Positions 1 to 9,400 of a stretch of DNA of 34,136 nt are shown here, piece by piece. Position 1 is the stretch's first letter. The number at the start of each line of letters is the position of its first letter. The translations under genes and the position numbers were made by a program. The notes under the pieces are model-generated. The model had not been told where the DNA came from and did no database searches. It was given only the letters and a program-made list of their open reading frames with translations. The DNA comes from Bradyrhizobium tropiciagri (GTDB taxonomy: Bacteria > Pseudomonadota > Alphaproteobacteria > Rhizobiales > Xanthobacteraceae), in NCBI RefSeq assembly GCF_001189845.1, contig NZ_LFLZ01000088.1:1-34136 (forward strand), in the 5' to 3' direction.

Positions 1-125
1 TTTACGGGGAGAGGTCGACCGCGCAACGCGCGGGCGGGTGAGCAGCCGCAAGCGATGATCGAGCAAGTGGAGAAACCCCTCACCCCAACCCTCTCCCCGC
101 AAGAGCGGGGCGAGGGGGTGGAAAC
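1..125. repeat. Inverted pair of palindromic repeats upstream of trpB
   Basis: The stretch before trpB holds two copies of the family whose core reads ACCTCTCCCCG...CGGGGAGAGGT with a GGGTGAG tail. A partial copy starts around 4-16 (CGGGGAGAGGTCGAC, then GCGGGTGAG). A second copy in opposite orientation at about 76-120 starts CCCCTCACC and ends in a hairpin CTCTCCCCGC-AAGA-GCGGGGCGAG. No coding region is visible. The pair separates trpB from whatever lies upstream (trpF in related genomes, by inference). Confidence 0.6.
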
Positions 126-160
126 AGCGCCGCAAGCCGGCAAGAAGAACTGATGGTTCG

Positions 161-1377
<1,217 letters not shown>

Positions 1378-1399
1378 CGGGCTGGGCACCCCTTCCTTA

Positions 1400-1450
1400 C
1401 CTCTCCCCGTCGGGGAGAGGTCGGCTGCGCAGCAGCCGGGTGAGGGGTCT
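1400..1450 (+). repeat. Palindromic repeat, copy flanking the DUF559 gene (3' side)
   Basis: Two stacked hairpins. The first is CCTCTCCCCG-T-CGGGGAGAGG (1400-1420), with 10-bp perfect arms. The second is CGGCTGC-GCA-GCAGCCG (1422-1438). They are followed by the tail GGGTGAGGGG. The copy lies between the trpB stop and the DUF559 stop. The copy at 1802-1850 is in inverted orientation. Either hairpin could act as a bidirectional transcription barrier behind trpB and the DUF559 gene. Confidence 0.85.
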
Positions 1451-1456
1451 CTCCAC

Positions 1457-1801
1457 TCATTCGAACCGCAGCGATGTTTCGATCATCTCGAGCACACCCT
1501 CGAGATTCTCATACACATCGGTGTTGGTAACCCGCACGACGAGAAAGCCGCAAGCTTCGAGGACTTTGGTCCTGGCCTCGTCGCGTATCAGTTCTGATGA
1601 CGTCGAATGTGTTGCGCCGTCGACTTCGACGATCAGTTTGCCGTCGAGCGTGACGAAATCGACGACGTATCGGTCAATCGGGTGCTGGCGACGGAATTTC
1701 CATCGCGCTAGCCTGCGATTGCGCAGCACCTGCCAAAGCTTTGCCTCGGCGTTTGTCTGTGACGCACGGAGGCTTCGCGCTCTTGCTTTGAACCGCTCCA
1801 T
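1457..1801 (-). CDS. DUF559 / Vsr-like endonuclease-domain protein
   Basis: A 114-residue protein of the DUF559 family, which has the very-short-patch-repair/PD-(D/E)xK nuclease fold. The core is visible as HPIDRYVVDFV (D48), then KLIVEVDGATH (E59, D61), followed by the family's helix and the strand GFLVVRV. An upstream in-frame start at 1894 would add 31 residues, but those would translate the adjacent palindromic repeat, so the start MERFKAR at 1801 is preferred. Its Shine-Dalgarno-like GGTGAGGGGG is the tail of the repeat itself. The gene lies antisense between trpB and trpA, where no gene is expected, and is bracketed within about 7 bp on both sides by inverted repeat copies. The in vivo function of DUF559 proteins is poorly known. 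A nuclease role in spreading or maintaining the repeats is my inference. Confidence 0.85.
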   Translation of the reverse strand: MERFKARARSLRASQTNAEAKLWQVLRNRRLARWKFRRQHPIDRYVVDFVTLDGKLIVEVDGATHSTSSELIRDEARTKVLEACGFLVVRVTNTDVYENLEGVLEMIETSLRFE

Positions 1802-1850
1802 CCCCCTCACCCGGCTGCTACGCAGCGACCTCTCCCCGGAGGGGAGAGGT
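1802..1850 (-). repeat. Palindromic repeat, copy flanking the DUF559 gene (5' side)
   Basis: Read on the - strand this copy has the same order as the one at 1400-1450: hairpin ACCTCTCCCC-TCC-GGGGAGAGGT (1828-1850), a CGCTGCGTAGCAGCC stem, then the tail GGGTGAGGGGG running directly into the DUF559 start codon at 1801. The hairpin ends 22 bp before the trpA start codon, so it could impede trpB-to-trpA read-through or trpA initiation. Confidence 0.85.
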
Positions 1851-1872
1851 ATAGCACAGCGACTGTCCAACC

Positions 1873-2709
1873 ATGACCACCCGTATCGATGCACGTTTCG
1901 CCGAGCTGAAGCAGCAGGGCCGCTCCGCTTTCGTCACCTTCGTGATGGCCGGCGACCCCGATGCCAAGACCTCGCTCGACATCCTCAAGGCACTGCCCAA
2001 GGCCGGCGCCGACGTCATCGAGATCGGCATGCCCTTCACTGATCCGATGGCCGACGGCCCGTCGATCCAGGCGGCCGGCCTGCGCGCGCTCAAGGGCGGC
2101 ATGACCTTGCGCAAGACGCTGGCGATGGTCCGCGACTTCCGCAAGGAGGACAACGCCACGCCGATCGTGCTGATGGGCTACTACAATCCGATCTACATCT
2201 ACGGCGTCGACAGCTTCCTGGCCGATGCCAAGACCGCCGGCGTCGATGGCCTGATCATCGTCGACCTGCCGCCGGAGGAAGACACCGAGCTCTGCATCCC
2301 CGCGATGAAAGCCGGGCTGAACTTCATCCGGCTGGCAACGCCGACCACCGACGACAAGCGCCTGCCGGCGGTGCTCGCGAACACCTCGGGCTTTGTCTAC
2401 TACGTCTCGATCACCGGCATCACCGGCGCTGCGACGGCCGATTCGAACGCTGTTGCGGAAGCGGTCGCCCGCATCAAGCGGCACACCAAGCTGCCGGTCT
2501 GCGTCGGCTTCGGCATTCGCACCCCGGAGACCGCGCGCGCGATCGCCGAAAACGCCAACGGCGCCGTGGTCGGCACCGCGATCGTCGACGTGGTGCGCGC
2601 CAACCTCGATGCCGAGGGCCGCGCCACGCCGAAGACCGTGAGCGCGGTGGCGGACCTGGTGTCGGCGCTGGCGCAGGGGGTCCGGGGCGCCAAGCAGGCC
2701 GCTGAATAA
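1873..2709 (+). CDS. trpA: Tryptophan synthase alpha chain
   Basis: TrpA cleaves indole-3-glycerol phosphate to indole and glyceraldehyde 3-phosphate; the indole is channelled to TrpB. The 278-residue product has the family's usual length. The catalytic pair is visible as E50 in ADVIEIGMPFTDPMADG and D61 in the same motif (E49 and D60 in the enterobacterial enzyme). The phosphate-binding loops FVYYVSITGITGA and VCVGFGIRTPE/GAVVGTAIVD are also intact. The start at 1873 gives MTTRIDARFAELKQQGRSAF, which aligns with the family; the ribosome-binding site in front is weak. Expression probably depends on read-through from trpB, now interrupted by the repeat-flanked DUF559 gene, or on a local promoter I cannot identify. 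accD follows 104 bp later, a linkage conserved in alphaproteobacteria. Confidence 0.97.
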   Translation: MTTRIDARFAELKQQGRSAFVTFVMAGDPDAKTSLDILKALPKAGADVIEIGMPFTDPMADGPSIQAAGLRALKGGMTLRKTLAMVRDFRKEDNATPIVLMGYYNPIYIYGVDSFLADAKTAGVDGLIIVDLPPEEDTELCIPAMKAGLNFIRLATPTTDDKRLPAVLANTSGFVYYVSITGITGAATADSNAVAEAVARIKRHTKLPVCVGFGIRTPETARAIAENANGAVVGTAIVDVVRANLDAEGRATPKTVSAVADLVSALAQGVRGAKQAAE

Positions 2710-2813
2710 GCCACATTTTGCGGCAACAAGGCCGCAAACGGCGGCTTGCCGGGTTCGCCCGGCCCGCCATATATCCAGCTGGTGCGGGACCGACCCGCAT
2801 TTCGGAGCGAACC

Positions 2814-3755
2814 ATGAACTGGCTCACCAACGTCGTCCGGCCGAAGATCCGCAACATCCTGCGGCGCGAGACGCCGGAGAATCTCTGGATCAAGTGTCCG
2901 GATTCCGGGCAGCTCGTGTTCTACAAGGACGTCGAGGCCAACCAGTTCGTGATCCCCGGCTCGAACTACCACATGCGCATGGGCGCGGTGGCGCGGCTGA
3001 AGTCGATCTTCGACAACGAGACCTGGTTCGACGTCGCGCTGCCCGAGGTGACGCCCGATCCGCTGAAATTCCGCGACGAGCGCAAATATGTCGACCGCAT
3101 CAAGGATGCGCGCACCAAGACCGGGCTGAACGACGCGGTCAAGGTCGGCTACGGCAAGCTCGAGGGCGCCGGCGTCGTGGTCGCGGTGCAGGATTTCGAT
3201 TTCATGGGCGGCTCGCTCGGCATGGCCGCCGGTGAAGCGATGGTGCGCGGGCTCGAGCTCGCGGTCGAGAAGAAGTCGCCCTTCATCGTGTTCGCCGCGT
3301 CCGGCGGCGCGCGGATGCAGGAAGGCATCCTGTCGCTGATGCAGATGCCGCGCACCACGGTCGGCGTGCAGATGCTGCGCGAGGCACGGCAGCCCTACAT
3401 CGTCGTGCTGACCAACCCGACCACCGGCGGCGTCACCGCCTCCTATGCGATGCTCGGCGACGTCCAGATCGCCGAGCCCGGTGCGCTGATCGGTTTTGCC
3501 GGCGCGCGTGTGATCGAGCAGACCATCCGCGAGAAGCTGCCGGAAGGTTTCCAGCGTGCCGAATATCTCCGCGAGCACGGCATGGTCGACATGGTCGTGC
3601 ACCGCCACGACATGAAGGCAACGCTGGCCCGGTTGTGCCGCCTGTTCACCAAATCGCCGGCGCTCGAAACTGCTTCGAAGCCCGCAACGCCCGTCACCGA
3701 GCCGGCCCAGATCGTTACGGCCCCGGAGACGGTGCCGGCCGCGCCGCACGCGTGA
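2814..3755 (+). CDS. accD: Acetyl-CoA carboxylase carboxyltransferase beta subunit
   Basis: With AccA, AccD transfers the carboxyl group from carboxybiotin to acetyl-CoA, the first committed step of fatty acid synthesis. The 313-residue reading starts at 2814 (MNWLTNVVRPKI), preceded by TTCGGAGCGAACC with a good GGAG; the longer in-frame start at 2718 has no support. Carboxyltransferase motifs are clear: DFDFMGGSLGMAAGEA, SGGARMQEG, NPTTGGVTASYAMLGD and GFAGARVIEQT. The N-terminal zinc ribbon of the E. coli enzyme (four Cys) is reduced here to one Cys, C28 in WIKCPDSGQLVFYKD, as I recall for rhizobial AccD. The last 40 or so residues are a low-complexity Ala/Pro/Thr tail. Its stop overlaps the folC GTG start (GTGA, 4 nt). 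Confidence 0.97.
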   Translation: MNWLTNVVRPKIRNILRRETPENLWIKCPDSGQLVFYKDVEANQFVIPGSNYHMRMGAVARLKSIFDNETWFDVALPEVTPDPLKFRDERKYVDRIKDARTKTGLNDAVKVGYGKLEGAGVVVAVQDFDFMGGSLGMAAGEAMVRGLELAVEKKSPFIVFAASGGARMQEGILSLMQMPRTTVGVQMLREARQPYIVVLTNPTTGGVTASYAMLGDVQIAEPGALIGFAGARVIEQTIREKLPEGFQRAEYLREHGMVDMVVHRHDMKATLARLCRLFTKSPALETASKPATPVTEPAQIVTAPETVPAAPHA

Positions 3756-5095
3756 CCGCAAGCGCCGCCCCATCGCAGGCCTCGTTCGAGGCGTTGATCG
3801 CGCGGATATCGGCGCTGCATCCGAAGCGCATCGATCTCAGCCTCGATCGCATGCGTGGCCTGATGGAGCGGCTCGATCACCCTGAGCGCAAGCTGCCGCC
3901 GGTGATCCATGTCGCCGGCACCAACGGCAAGGGCTCGACCGTCGCCTATCTGCGCGCGATCCTCGAAGCCGCTGGCCTGCGCGTGCATGTCTTCACCTCG
4001 CCCTATCTGGTCCGGCTCAACGAGTGCTACCGGCTGGGTGCGGTCGGCGGCGGCAAGCTGGTTGGCGACGACGAACTGCGCGCGACCTTCGAAGATTGCG
4101 AGCGCATCAACGCCGACAATCCTATCACCATCTTCGAGATGGAAACCGCGGTCGCGTTCTGCCTGTTCGCCAAACATCCGGCCGACGTCGCGCTGCTCGA
4201 GGTTGGCCTCGGCGGCCGGCTCGATTCCACCAATGTGGTCGAGACACCGCTCGCTTCGGTGATCACGCCGGTCAGCATGGACCACATGGAATTCCTCGGC
4301 GACAATCTGACGGCGATCGCCGGCGAGAAGGCCGCGATCATCAAGCGCAAGGTGCCGGTGGTCTCAGCCGAGCAGGCGCCGGATGCGATGGCGGTGATCG
4401 AGGCGGAGGCGAACCGGTTGCGCGCGCCGCTGCATGCGGCCGGCCAGCAATGGCATGTCGGCGTCGAGCGCGGCCGGCTGGTCTATCAGGACGAGCGCGG
4501 CCTGATGGATCTCGCTGCGCCAAAACTGTTCGGCCGGCACCAGTTCGACAATGCGGGCCTCGCGATCGCGGCCCTGCGCGCGATCGACACCTTCAAGCTC
4601 AGTATCGCGGCCTATGAGGCCGGCATCGTCAATGCGGAATGGCCGGCGCGGATGCAGCGGCTGGTCTCCGGCAGCCTGGTCTGCCAGGGGCCGCAGGGCT
4701 CCGAGGTCTGGCTCGATGGCGGTCACAATGCCGAGGGTGGCCGGGTCGCGGCCGCCGCGCTCGGCGATCTCGAGGAGCGTGTGTCGCGGCCGCTGGTCGT
4801 GATCGCCGGCATGATGGCCAACAAGGATGCCAATGCCTTCCTCGCCAATTTCGCCGGACTGACGCGCCACATCATCGCTGTGCCCGTGCCCGGCCGCGAC
4901 AACGGCATGGCGCCGGACAAGCTCGCCGATGCCGCGCGGGCGCTCGGCATGCGTGTCGAGATCGCGACCGGAGTCGACACTGCGTTGCAGCGGCTCGCCA
5001 CGCTGGCCTACGAGGTGCCGCCACGCATCCTGATCACCGGCTCGCTGTATCTCGCCGGCCCGGTGCTTGCGGCCAACGGAACGCCTCCTGCATAA
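3752..5095 (+). CDS. folC: Dihydrofolate synthase / folylpolyglutamate synthase
   Basis: FolC is a Mur-ligase-type ATP-dependent enzyme that adds glutamate to dihydropteroate and to tetrahydrofolates in the cytoplasm. The ATP-binding P-loop is HVAGTNGKGS (residues 53-62). Further family motifs are TSPYLVRLNECYR, VGLGGRLDSTNV, the metal-site region SMDHMEFLG and IAGEKAAIIK, and the C-terminal LDGGHNAEG. The start is GTG at 3752, overlapping the accD stop as GTGA, which implies translational coupling. The longer in-frame reading from 3635 would run back through the accD coding region and is rejected. The length is 447 residues, normal for the family. The gene is the last of this + strand group; a 31-bp inverted repeat follows. 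Confidence 0.96.
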   Translation: MTASAAPSQASFEALIARISALHPKRIDLSLDRMRGLMERLDHPERKLPPVIHVAGTNGKGSTVAYLRAILEAAGLRVHVFTSPYLVRLNECYRLGAVGGGKLVGDDELRATFEDCERINADNPITIFEMETAVAFCLFAKHPADVALLEVGLGGRLDSTNVVETPLASVITPVSMDHMEFLGDNLTAIAGEKAAIIKRKVPVVSAEQAPDAMAVIEAEANRLRAPLHAAGQQWHVGVERGRLVYQDERGLMDLAAPKLFGRHQFDNAGLAIAALRAIDTFKLSIAAYEAGIVNAEWPARMQRLVSGSLVCQGPQGSEVWLDGGHNAEGGRVAAAALGDLEERVSRPLVVIAGMMANKDANAFLANFAGLTRHIIAVPVPGRDNGMAPDKLADAARALGMRVEIATGVDTALQRLATLAYEVPPRILITGSLYLAGPVLAANGTPPA

Positions 5096-5105
5096 CGTTG
5101 GTGTC

Positions 5106-5192
5106 GTAGCCCGGATGAAGCGAAGCGAAATCCGGGGCCTTCAATCCGGGGCGGAAGCCATCCCGGATTACGCTTCGCTCCATCCGGGCTAC
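5106..5192. repeat. 31-bp inverted repeat between folC and the phosphoesterase gene
   Basis: Left arm 5106-5136 (GTAGCCCGGATGAAGCGAAG...) and right arm 5162-5192 are inverted copies that differ at only two positions, separated by 25 bp. It is a family distinct from the CCTCTCCCCG type. The right arm ends 16 bp before the ATG at 5209, and the GGGAGG ribosome-binding site of the next gene (5193-5198) abuts it. The structure could stall transcription leaving folC. Confidence 0.9.
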
Positions 5193-5208
5193 GGGAGGAC
5201 GACACATC

Positions 5209-5949
5209 ATGCGATTTGCTGCGATCGCCGATATCCACGGCAACCATCTCGCGCTCGAAGCAGTGCTCGCCGACATTCACGCGCAGGGCATTTCCGACAT
5301 CGTCGATCTCGGCGACATGGTGAGCGGGCCGCTCGATGCGCGGCCGACCATCGATATGCTGATGGCGCTCGATGCCGTCCATCTGCTCGGCAATCACGAC
5401 CGCTATCTGATCGATCGCCCGCACGAGAAAATGGGCTCCTGGGAGCGGCGGACCTACACGCAGCTCGAGCCTCGGCATCTCGACTGGCTGCGCACGCTGC
5501 CGGCGAATGCGGTCTATCGCGACGAGGTCTTCCTCTGCCACGCGGCGCCGCAAGATGACGAGAGCTACTGGCTCGAGACGGTGTTGGCGGGCGGTGAAGT
5601 GCTGATGTCCGCGCTTGAAGCGATCGAAGCGAGGGCATCCGGCATAACGCAATCGCTGATCCTCTGTGCGCACACGCACACCGCGCGAGCAGTAAGGCTT
5701 CGCGACGGAAGGCTGGTCGTCAATCCCGGCAGCGTCGGCTCACCCGGCTATCGCGCCGGCAAGCCGCATCCGCATGTCGTCGAGGCCGGTTCGCCCGATG
5801 CGCGCTATGCCATCCTTGAGCAGGTCGATGGTCGCTGGGACGTCACCTTCCGTCACATCCCCTACGATCACGCGGCGATGACCGCGCTGGCGCGGCACAA
5901 TGGCGAGGCCGAACTCGCCTCGGCATTGGCGACCGGATGGATCAGGTAA
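5209..5949 (+). CDS. Calcineurin-like metallophosphoesterase (YfcE/MJ0936-like)
   Basis: A 246-residue two-metal phosphoesterase. Metal ligands appear in the standard order: ADIHGN (D8, H10), LGDMVSGP (D36), LLGNHDR (N62, H63), FLCHAAP and CAHTHTARAV, followed by the family's NPGSVGSPG. Related proteins hydrolyse phosphodiesters or phosphomonoesters; the substrate cannot be read from sequence. The start MRFAAIADIHG at 5209 has GGGAGG 11 bp upstream. It lies between folC and trxA, which are neighbours in related genomes, and has an inverted repeat directly before it, so it may be an insertion into the cluster. It is convergent with trxA, and a shared hairpin follows the stop. Confidence 0.9.
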   Translation: MRFAAIADIHGNHLALEAVLADIHAQGISDIVDLGDMVSGPLDARPTIDMLMALDAVHLLGNHDRYLIDRPHEKMGSWERRTYTQLEPRHLDWLRTLPANAVYRDEVFLCHAAPQDDESYWLETVLAGGEVLMSALEAIEARASGITQSLILCAHTHTARAVRLRDGRLVVNPGSVGSPGYRAGKPHPHVVEAGSPDARYAILEQVDGRWDVTFRHIPYDHAAMTALARHNGEAELASALATGWIR

Positions 5950-5950
5950 A

Positions 5951-5978
5951 ACAAAACGGCCGGCTCATCGCCGGCCGT
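5951..5978 (-). terminator. Rho-independent terminator of trxA (convergent junction)
   Basis: A 9-bp GC stem, ACGGCCGGC-TCATC-GCCGGCCGT (56-64 and 70-78 of the 5900s). Read on the - strand it is followed by TTTTGTTTT, the U-tract expected downstream of trxA. On the + strand no T-run follows, so it acts mainly for trxA, although the hairpin lies just behind the phosphoesterase stop as well. Confidence 0.85.
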
Positions 5979-6005
5979 CTCGCAAATCAGCTAATTCGAA
6001 TCGGA

Positions 6006-6326
6006 TCAGACCGCAGCGGTGATCCACTGCTGCAGCTTGGCCTTCGGCGCGGCGCCGACCTGACGCGACGCCATCTCGCCGCCCTTGAAGATCATCAGGG
6101 TCGGGATCGACATCACGCCATACTTCGACGCCGTCTTCGGGCTCTCGTCGACGTTGAGCTTCACGATCTTGACCTTGTCGCCCATCGCGCCGGAAATCTC
6201 ATCGAGAGCGGGCGCAATCATGCGGCAGGGGCCGCACCACTCGGCCCAGAAGTCGACGACCACCGGCCCGGTCGCCTTGAGCACTTCGGCTTCGAAATCG
6301 GCGTCAGAAACCTTGCCAACGGCCAT
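6006..6326 (-). CDS. trxA: Thioredoxin 1
   Basis: A cytoplasmic thiol-disulfide reductant for ribonucleotide reductase, PAPS/Met-sulfoxide reductases and other targets. The 106-residue protein has the redox site WCGPC (C31, C34), the buried Asp in VVVDFWAEW, the cis-Pro loop MSIPT and the glycine pair of the C-terminal FKGGE. The start at 6326 (MAVGKVSDADFE) matches the family; GAGGTACTCAC lies upstream. An extension to 6392 is in frame but lacks conservation. It lies 116 bp downstream of addA on the same strand, the usual alphaproteobacterial order addB-addA-trxA, but the gap allows its own promoter. It ends in a clear terminator. Confidence 0.97.
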   Translation of the reverse strand: MAVGKVSDADFEAEVLKATGPVVVDFWAEWCGPCRMIAPALDEISGAMGDKVKIVKLNVDESPKTASKYGVMSIPTLMIFKGGEMASRQVGAAPKAKLQQWITAAV

Positions 6327-6442
6327 GTGAGTACCTCGTTCGGTTGGGACAAAAGGGCGCGGTGGAGAATCGCGCCCGGGAGCATGGGGCAAACGTATGA
6401 ACGCCCCCTTGCCGGGTCAAGCTCGCTCACGCCGACATGAAC

Positions 6443-9400
6443 TTATGCCAGCCCGGCGTCCAGCGCGGAGGCGGAAATCTCCATCATTTCAGGGGTTTCG
6501 GTCCAGAGCAGGGCGGCGTGGATGATCCTTTGGGGATAAAGCTTCGCCAGCACCGCACGGTACAGCGCGAGCTGCCGGATATAACCCTTGGGGGCCTCGG
6601 CGGCGGTCTTCGGCGGGGCGCGGTTGGTCTTGAAATCGACGATCAGGACCTCGTTCGGCGTCACCACCAGCCGGTCGATCTGGCCCGAGACCAGCGCCTT
6701 CGGCTGGCTCGGCCGCTCCAGCCGGCCCACGATCGACACTTCGGCACGGCTGCCGGGGGCGAACACCGGCGCGAAGCGCAGATCGACGGTCAGGGCGACC
6801 ACTTGCCGGGCCAGCGCCGCGCGCTCTTCCTCGCTCCAGCCATCGGCGTTACGCGCGAGATAGCCGAGCGCCGCGCCGAGCCGTCGTTCCACCGCGACGT
6901 CGGGCAGCGATTGCAGCAGGCGATGCACCAGCGTGCCGCGTTGCAGGGCGCGGGCGCGCAGCTGTATCGATTCGCCGGTGCGTATCGGATGACTGTCGTC
7001 ATCGGCTGGATCGGATGGGCGCAACACGCCTGCCGCGGAGGCTTCAGGTGCGGCCGCGGTCCGAAGCCAGGACGGCAAGGTGACCGGCGTTGCCGGCGCT
7101 GACGCAGCGGCACCGGTGAGATCGGCTGCGTCGTCGGCCCGCGAATAGCGCATCACCTTGCCGGCCGGCGTCTCGATCTCTTCGAGCTTGAGCCCGGAAT
7201 TGGCGAGGCCCTTGGTGATCAGATCGTACCAGGAGGATTTCCGCACCGTGTTCATGTTGCCGGGCATGCAGCCGCCGACGATCAGCCGGTCGGCGGCGCG
7301 GGTCATCGCGACATAGAGCAGGCGGCGATATTCGTCCTCGGTGTCGCCGAGCATCGCCTTGCGCGCGTCGGCGACATTGGGCGGATCCTCGGCCTTCTTG
7401 CCGGCCCACACCACGACGCCGGGCGCGTTCGGCGCGGCATTGCCTTGCGGCAGATGGATCAGCCGCAGCCGCTGGGTGTCCGACGGCGAGGTCGTGGTGT
7501 CGACCAGGAACACGACCGACGCCTCGAGGCCCTTGGCGCCGTGCACGGTCATGACGCGGACCTCGTCGCGCGAGATCTCCATGTCGCGCTTCACCTCGGT
7601 GTCGGCGGCGCGCAGCCAGGCGACAAAGCCCTGCAGCGAAGCCGGCGCCTTGCGCTCATAGCCCAGCGCAAGCTCGAGGAATTCGTCGAGCGCGTCGTTG
7701 GCCTCATGGCCGAGCCGGCGCAGGATGCGCGCGCGGCCGCCGTCGCCGCCGAGCAGCCAGGCGTAGAACGCGAACGGCGTCTCCTGGGTGAAGCGGCGCT
7801 CGCAGTCTTCGAGGCGGCGCAGCGCGGCCGAAAAACGCTCGTCGGCCGGCGCCTGCGCGGTCAATGCCTCGCGCAGCGAGCCGCGGCGCTGATATGCCAG
7901 CTTGAACAGATCGTCATCGTCGAGGCCGAACAGCGGGCTCTTCAGCGCCACCGCGAGCGCGAGATCGTCCTGCGGCAGCAGCAGCGCGTCGGCGAGGTTC
8001 ATCAGGTCGATGATCGCGATGTGCTCGGTCAGCTTCAGCCGGTCGGCGCCGGCGACCGGAATGCCCGCGTGCTTCAGCGCCTGGATCACGGCGTCGAAGG
8101 CGTTGCCGCGCCGCCGCACCAGGATCAGCATGTCGCCGTAGCGCAGCGGCCGCCGCCCGCCGGCGCTGCCGGTCATGGTGCCGCTGCTGACCAGACGCTT
8201 GATCTCGGCCTGGATGCGCCGCGCCAGCTTCACCTCGGGGCTGGTCACCGAGACGCCGTCGAACGGCGCGCGCCAGCCTTCGATGTCCTGGCGGTCGTCG
8301 GCAACCGCGAGATCCCAGAGCTCGATCAGGCTCGGGCCGGCGTCAGTCATCGCATTGTGGATCGGATAGCCGTTCTCGACCGCATGGATGCTGCGGAAGA
8401 TCTCCTGCTCGCGGAACACATGGTCGACCGAATGCAGGATCACCGGTCCGGAGCGGAACGAATAGGTGAAGGACACCGGATCGAATTTCAGCCCGGCCTC
8501 CTCGAACCGCCGTTTCAGCTCGCGCCGGCGGAGATCGAACTCGCGCGGCGCGGCGCCCTGGAACGAGAAGATCGACTGTTTCTCGTCGCCGACCGCGAAC
8601 ACCGTGCGCACCAGGCCGTCGCGCGCGCCGGCGCCGGAGGTGAATTCCGAGATGATGTGGGCGACGATATCCCACTGCCGCGGGCTGGTGTCCTGCGCCT
8701 CGTCGATCAGCACGTGATCGACGCCGCGGTCGAGCTTGTAGTGCACCCAGCCGGAGGAGACGCGGTCGAGCATATCGAGCGTCTTGTCGATCAGATCGTC
8801 ATAGTCGAGCAGGCCGCGTTCCAGCTTCTCGCGCCGGTAGTGCGCAGACGCCGCGGTCGCGATGTGGATCAGCGCTTCGGTGCGGTCGCGCGTCACCACG
8901 GCGCGCCGCCGCTCGATCAGCGGACCGAGCCGGTCGATTTCGGCCTCGAACCTGTTGCCCGCGACCGAATTCTTCTTGATGAAATTGTTGGTGATGACGG
9001 ACGCGCGCGGCGCGCGGTCGTCAGTCAGGAACACGCCGAGATATTCGTCGACCTGGGCCGCGCCAGTGAAGGTCAGTGCGCTCCGCAGCCGCTCGGCCTG
9101 CTTCTGATCCGCCTTGCTGCTGGTGTCGAGCAGCGTCGCCATTTCCTTCCAGCTCGACCGTGACAGGTTCGGCCCGTCGACGATCTCGCGCTCGACATCC
9201 TCGATGCGATCGTCGGCAGAAACGCCGAGCGCGGCCGACATCTGCGCGGCGGCGGCCGCGGCGTTGCCGGCGGCATCGGTCCAGGCCATGAAATGGTCGC
9301 GGCTGAGGCAGGCCTCGCGGACCACTTCCTTGAAGGTGACGTCGGCGGCATTCGCCATCGCCGTCCGCAGCGCGCGGCCGATCGGACTGTCGGGAATCCG

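Noticed and set aside
1802..1894. Start at 1894 for the DUF559 protein
   Set aside because: The extra 31 residues translate the palindromic repeat and the trpA start region, so they are not part of the family.
2400..3773. A 457-codon open frame on - across trpA and accD
   Set aside because: It lies antisense to two genes with strong motifs and its translation has the His/Arg/Asp-rich composition of a GC-rich shadow frame with no recognisable family.
7445..9163. A 572-codon open frame on + inside addA
   Set aside because: It is antisense to intact helicase motifs of addA, and the repetitive Arg/Gln/His composition marks it as a shadow.
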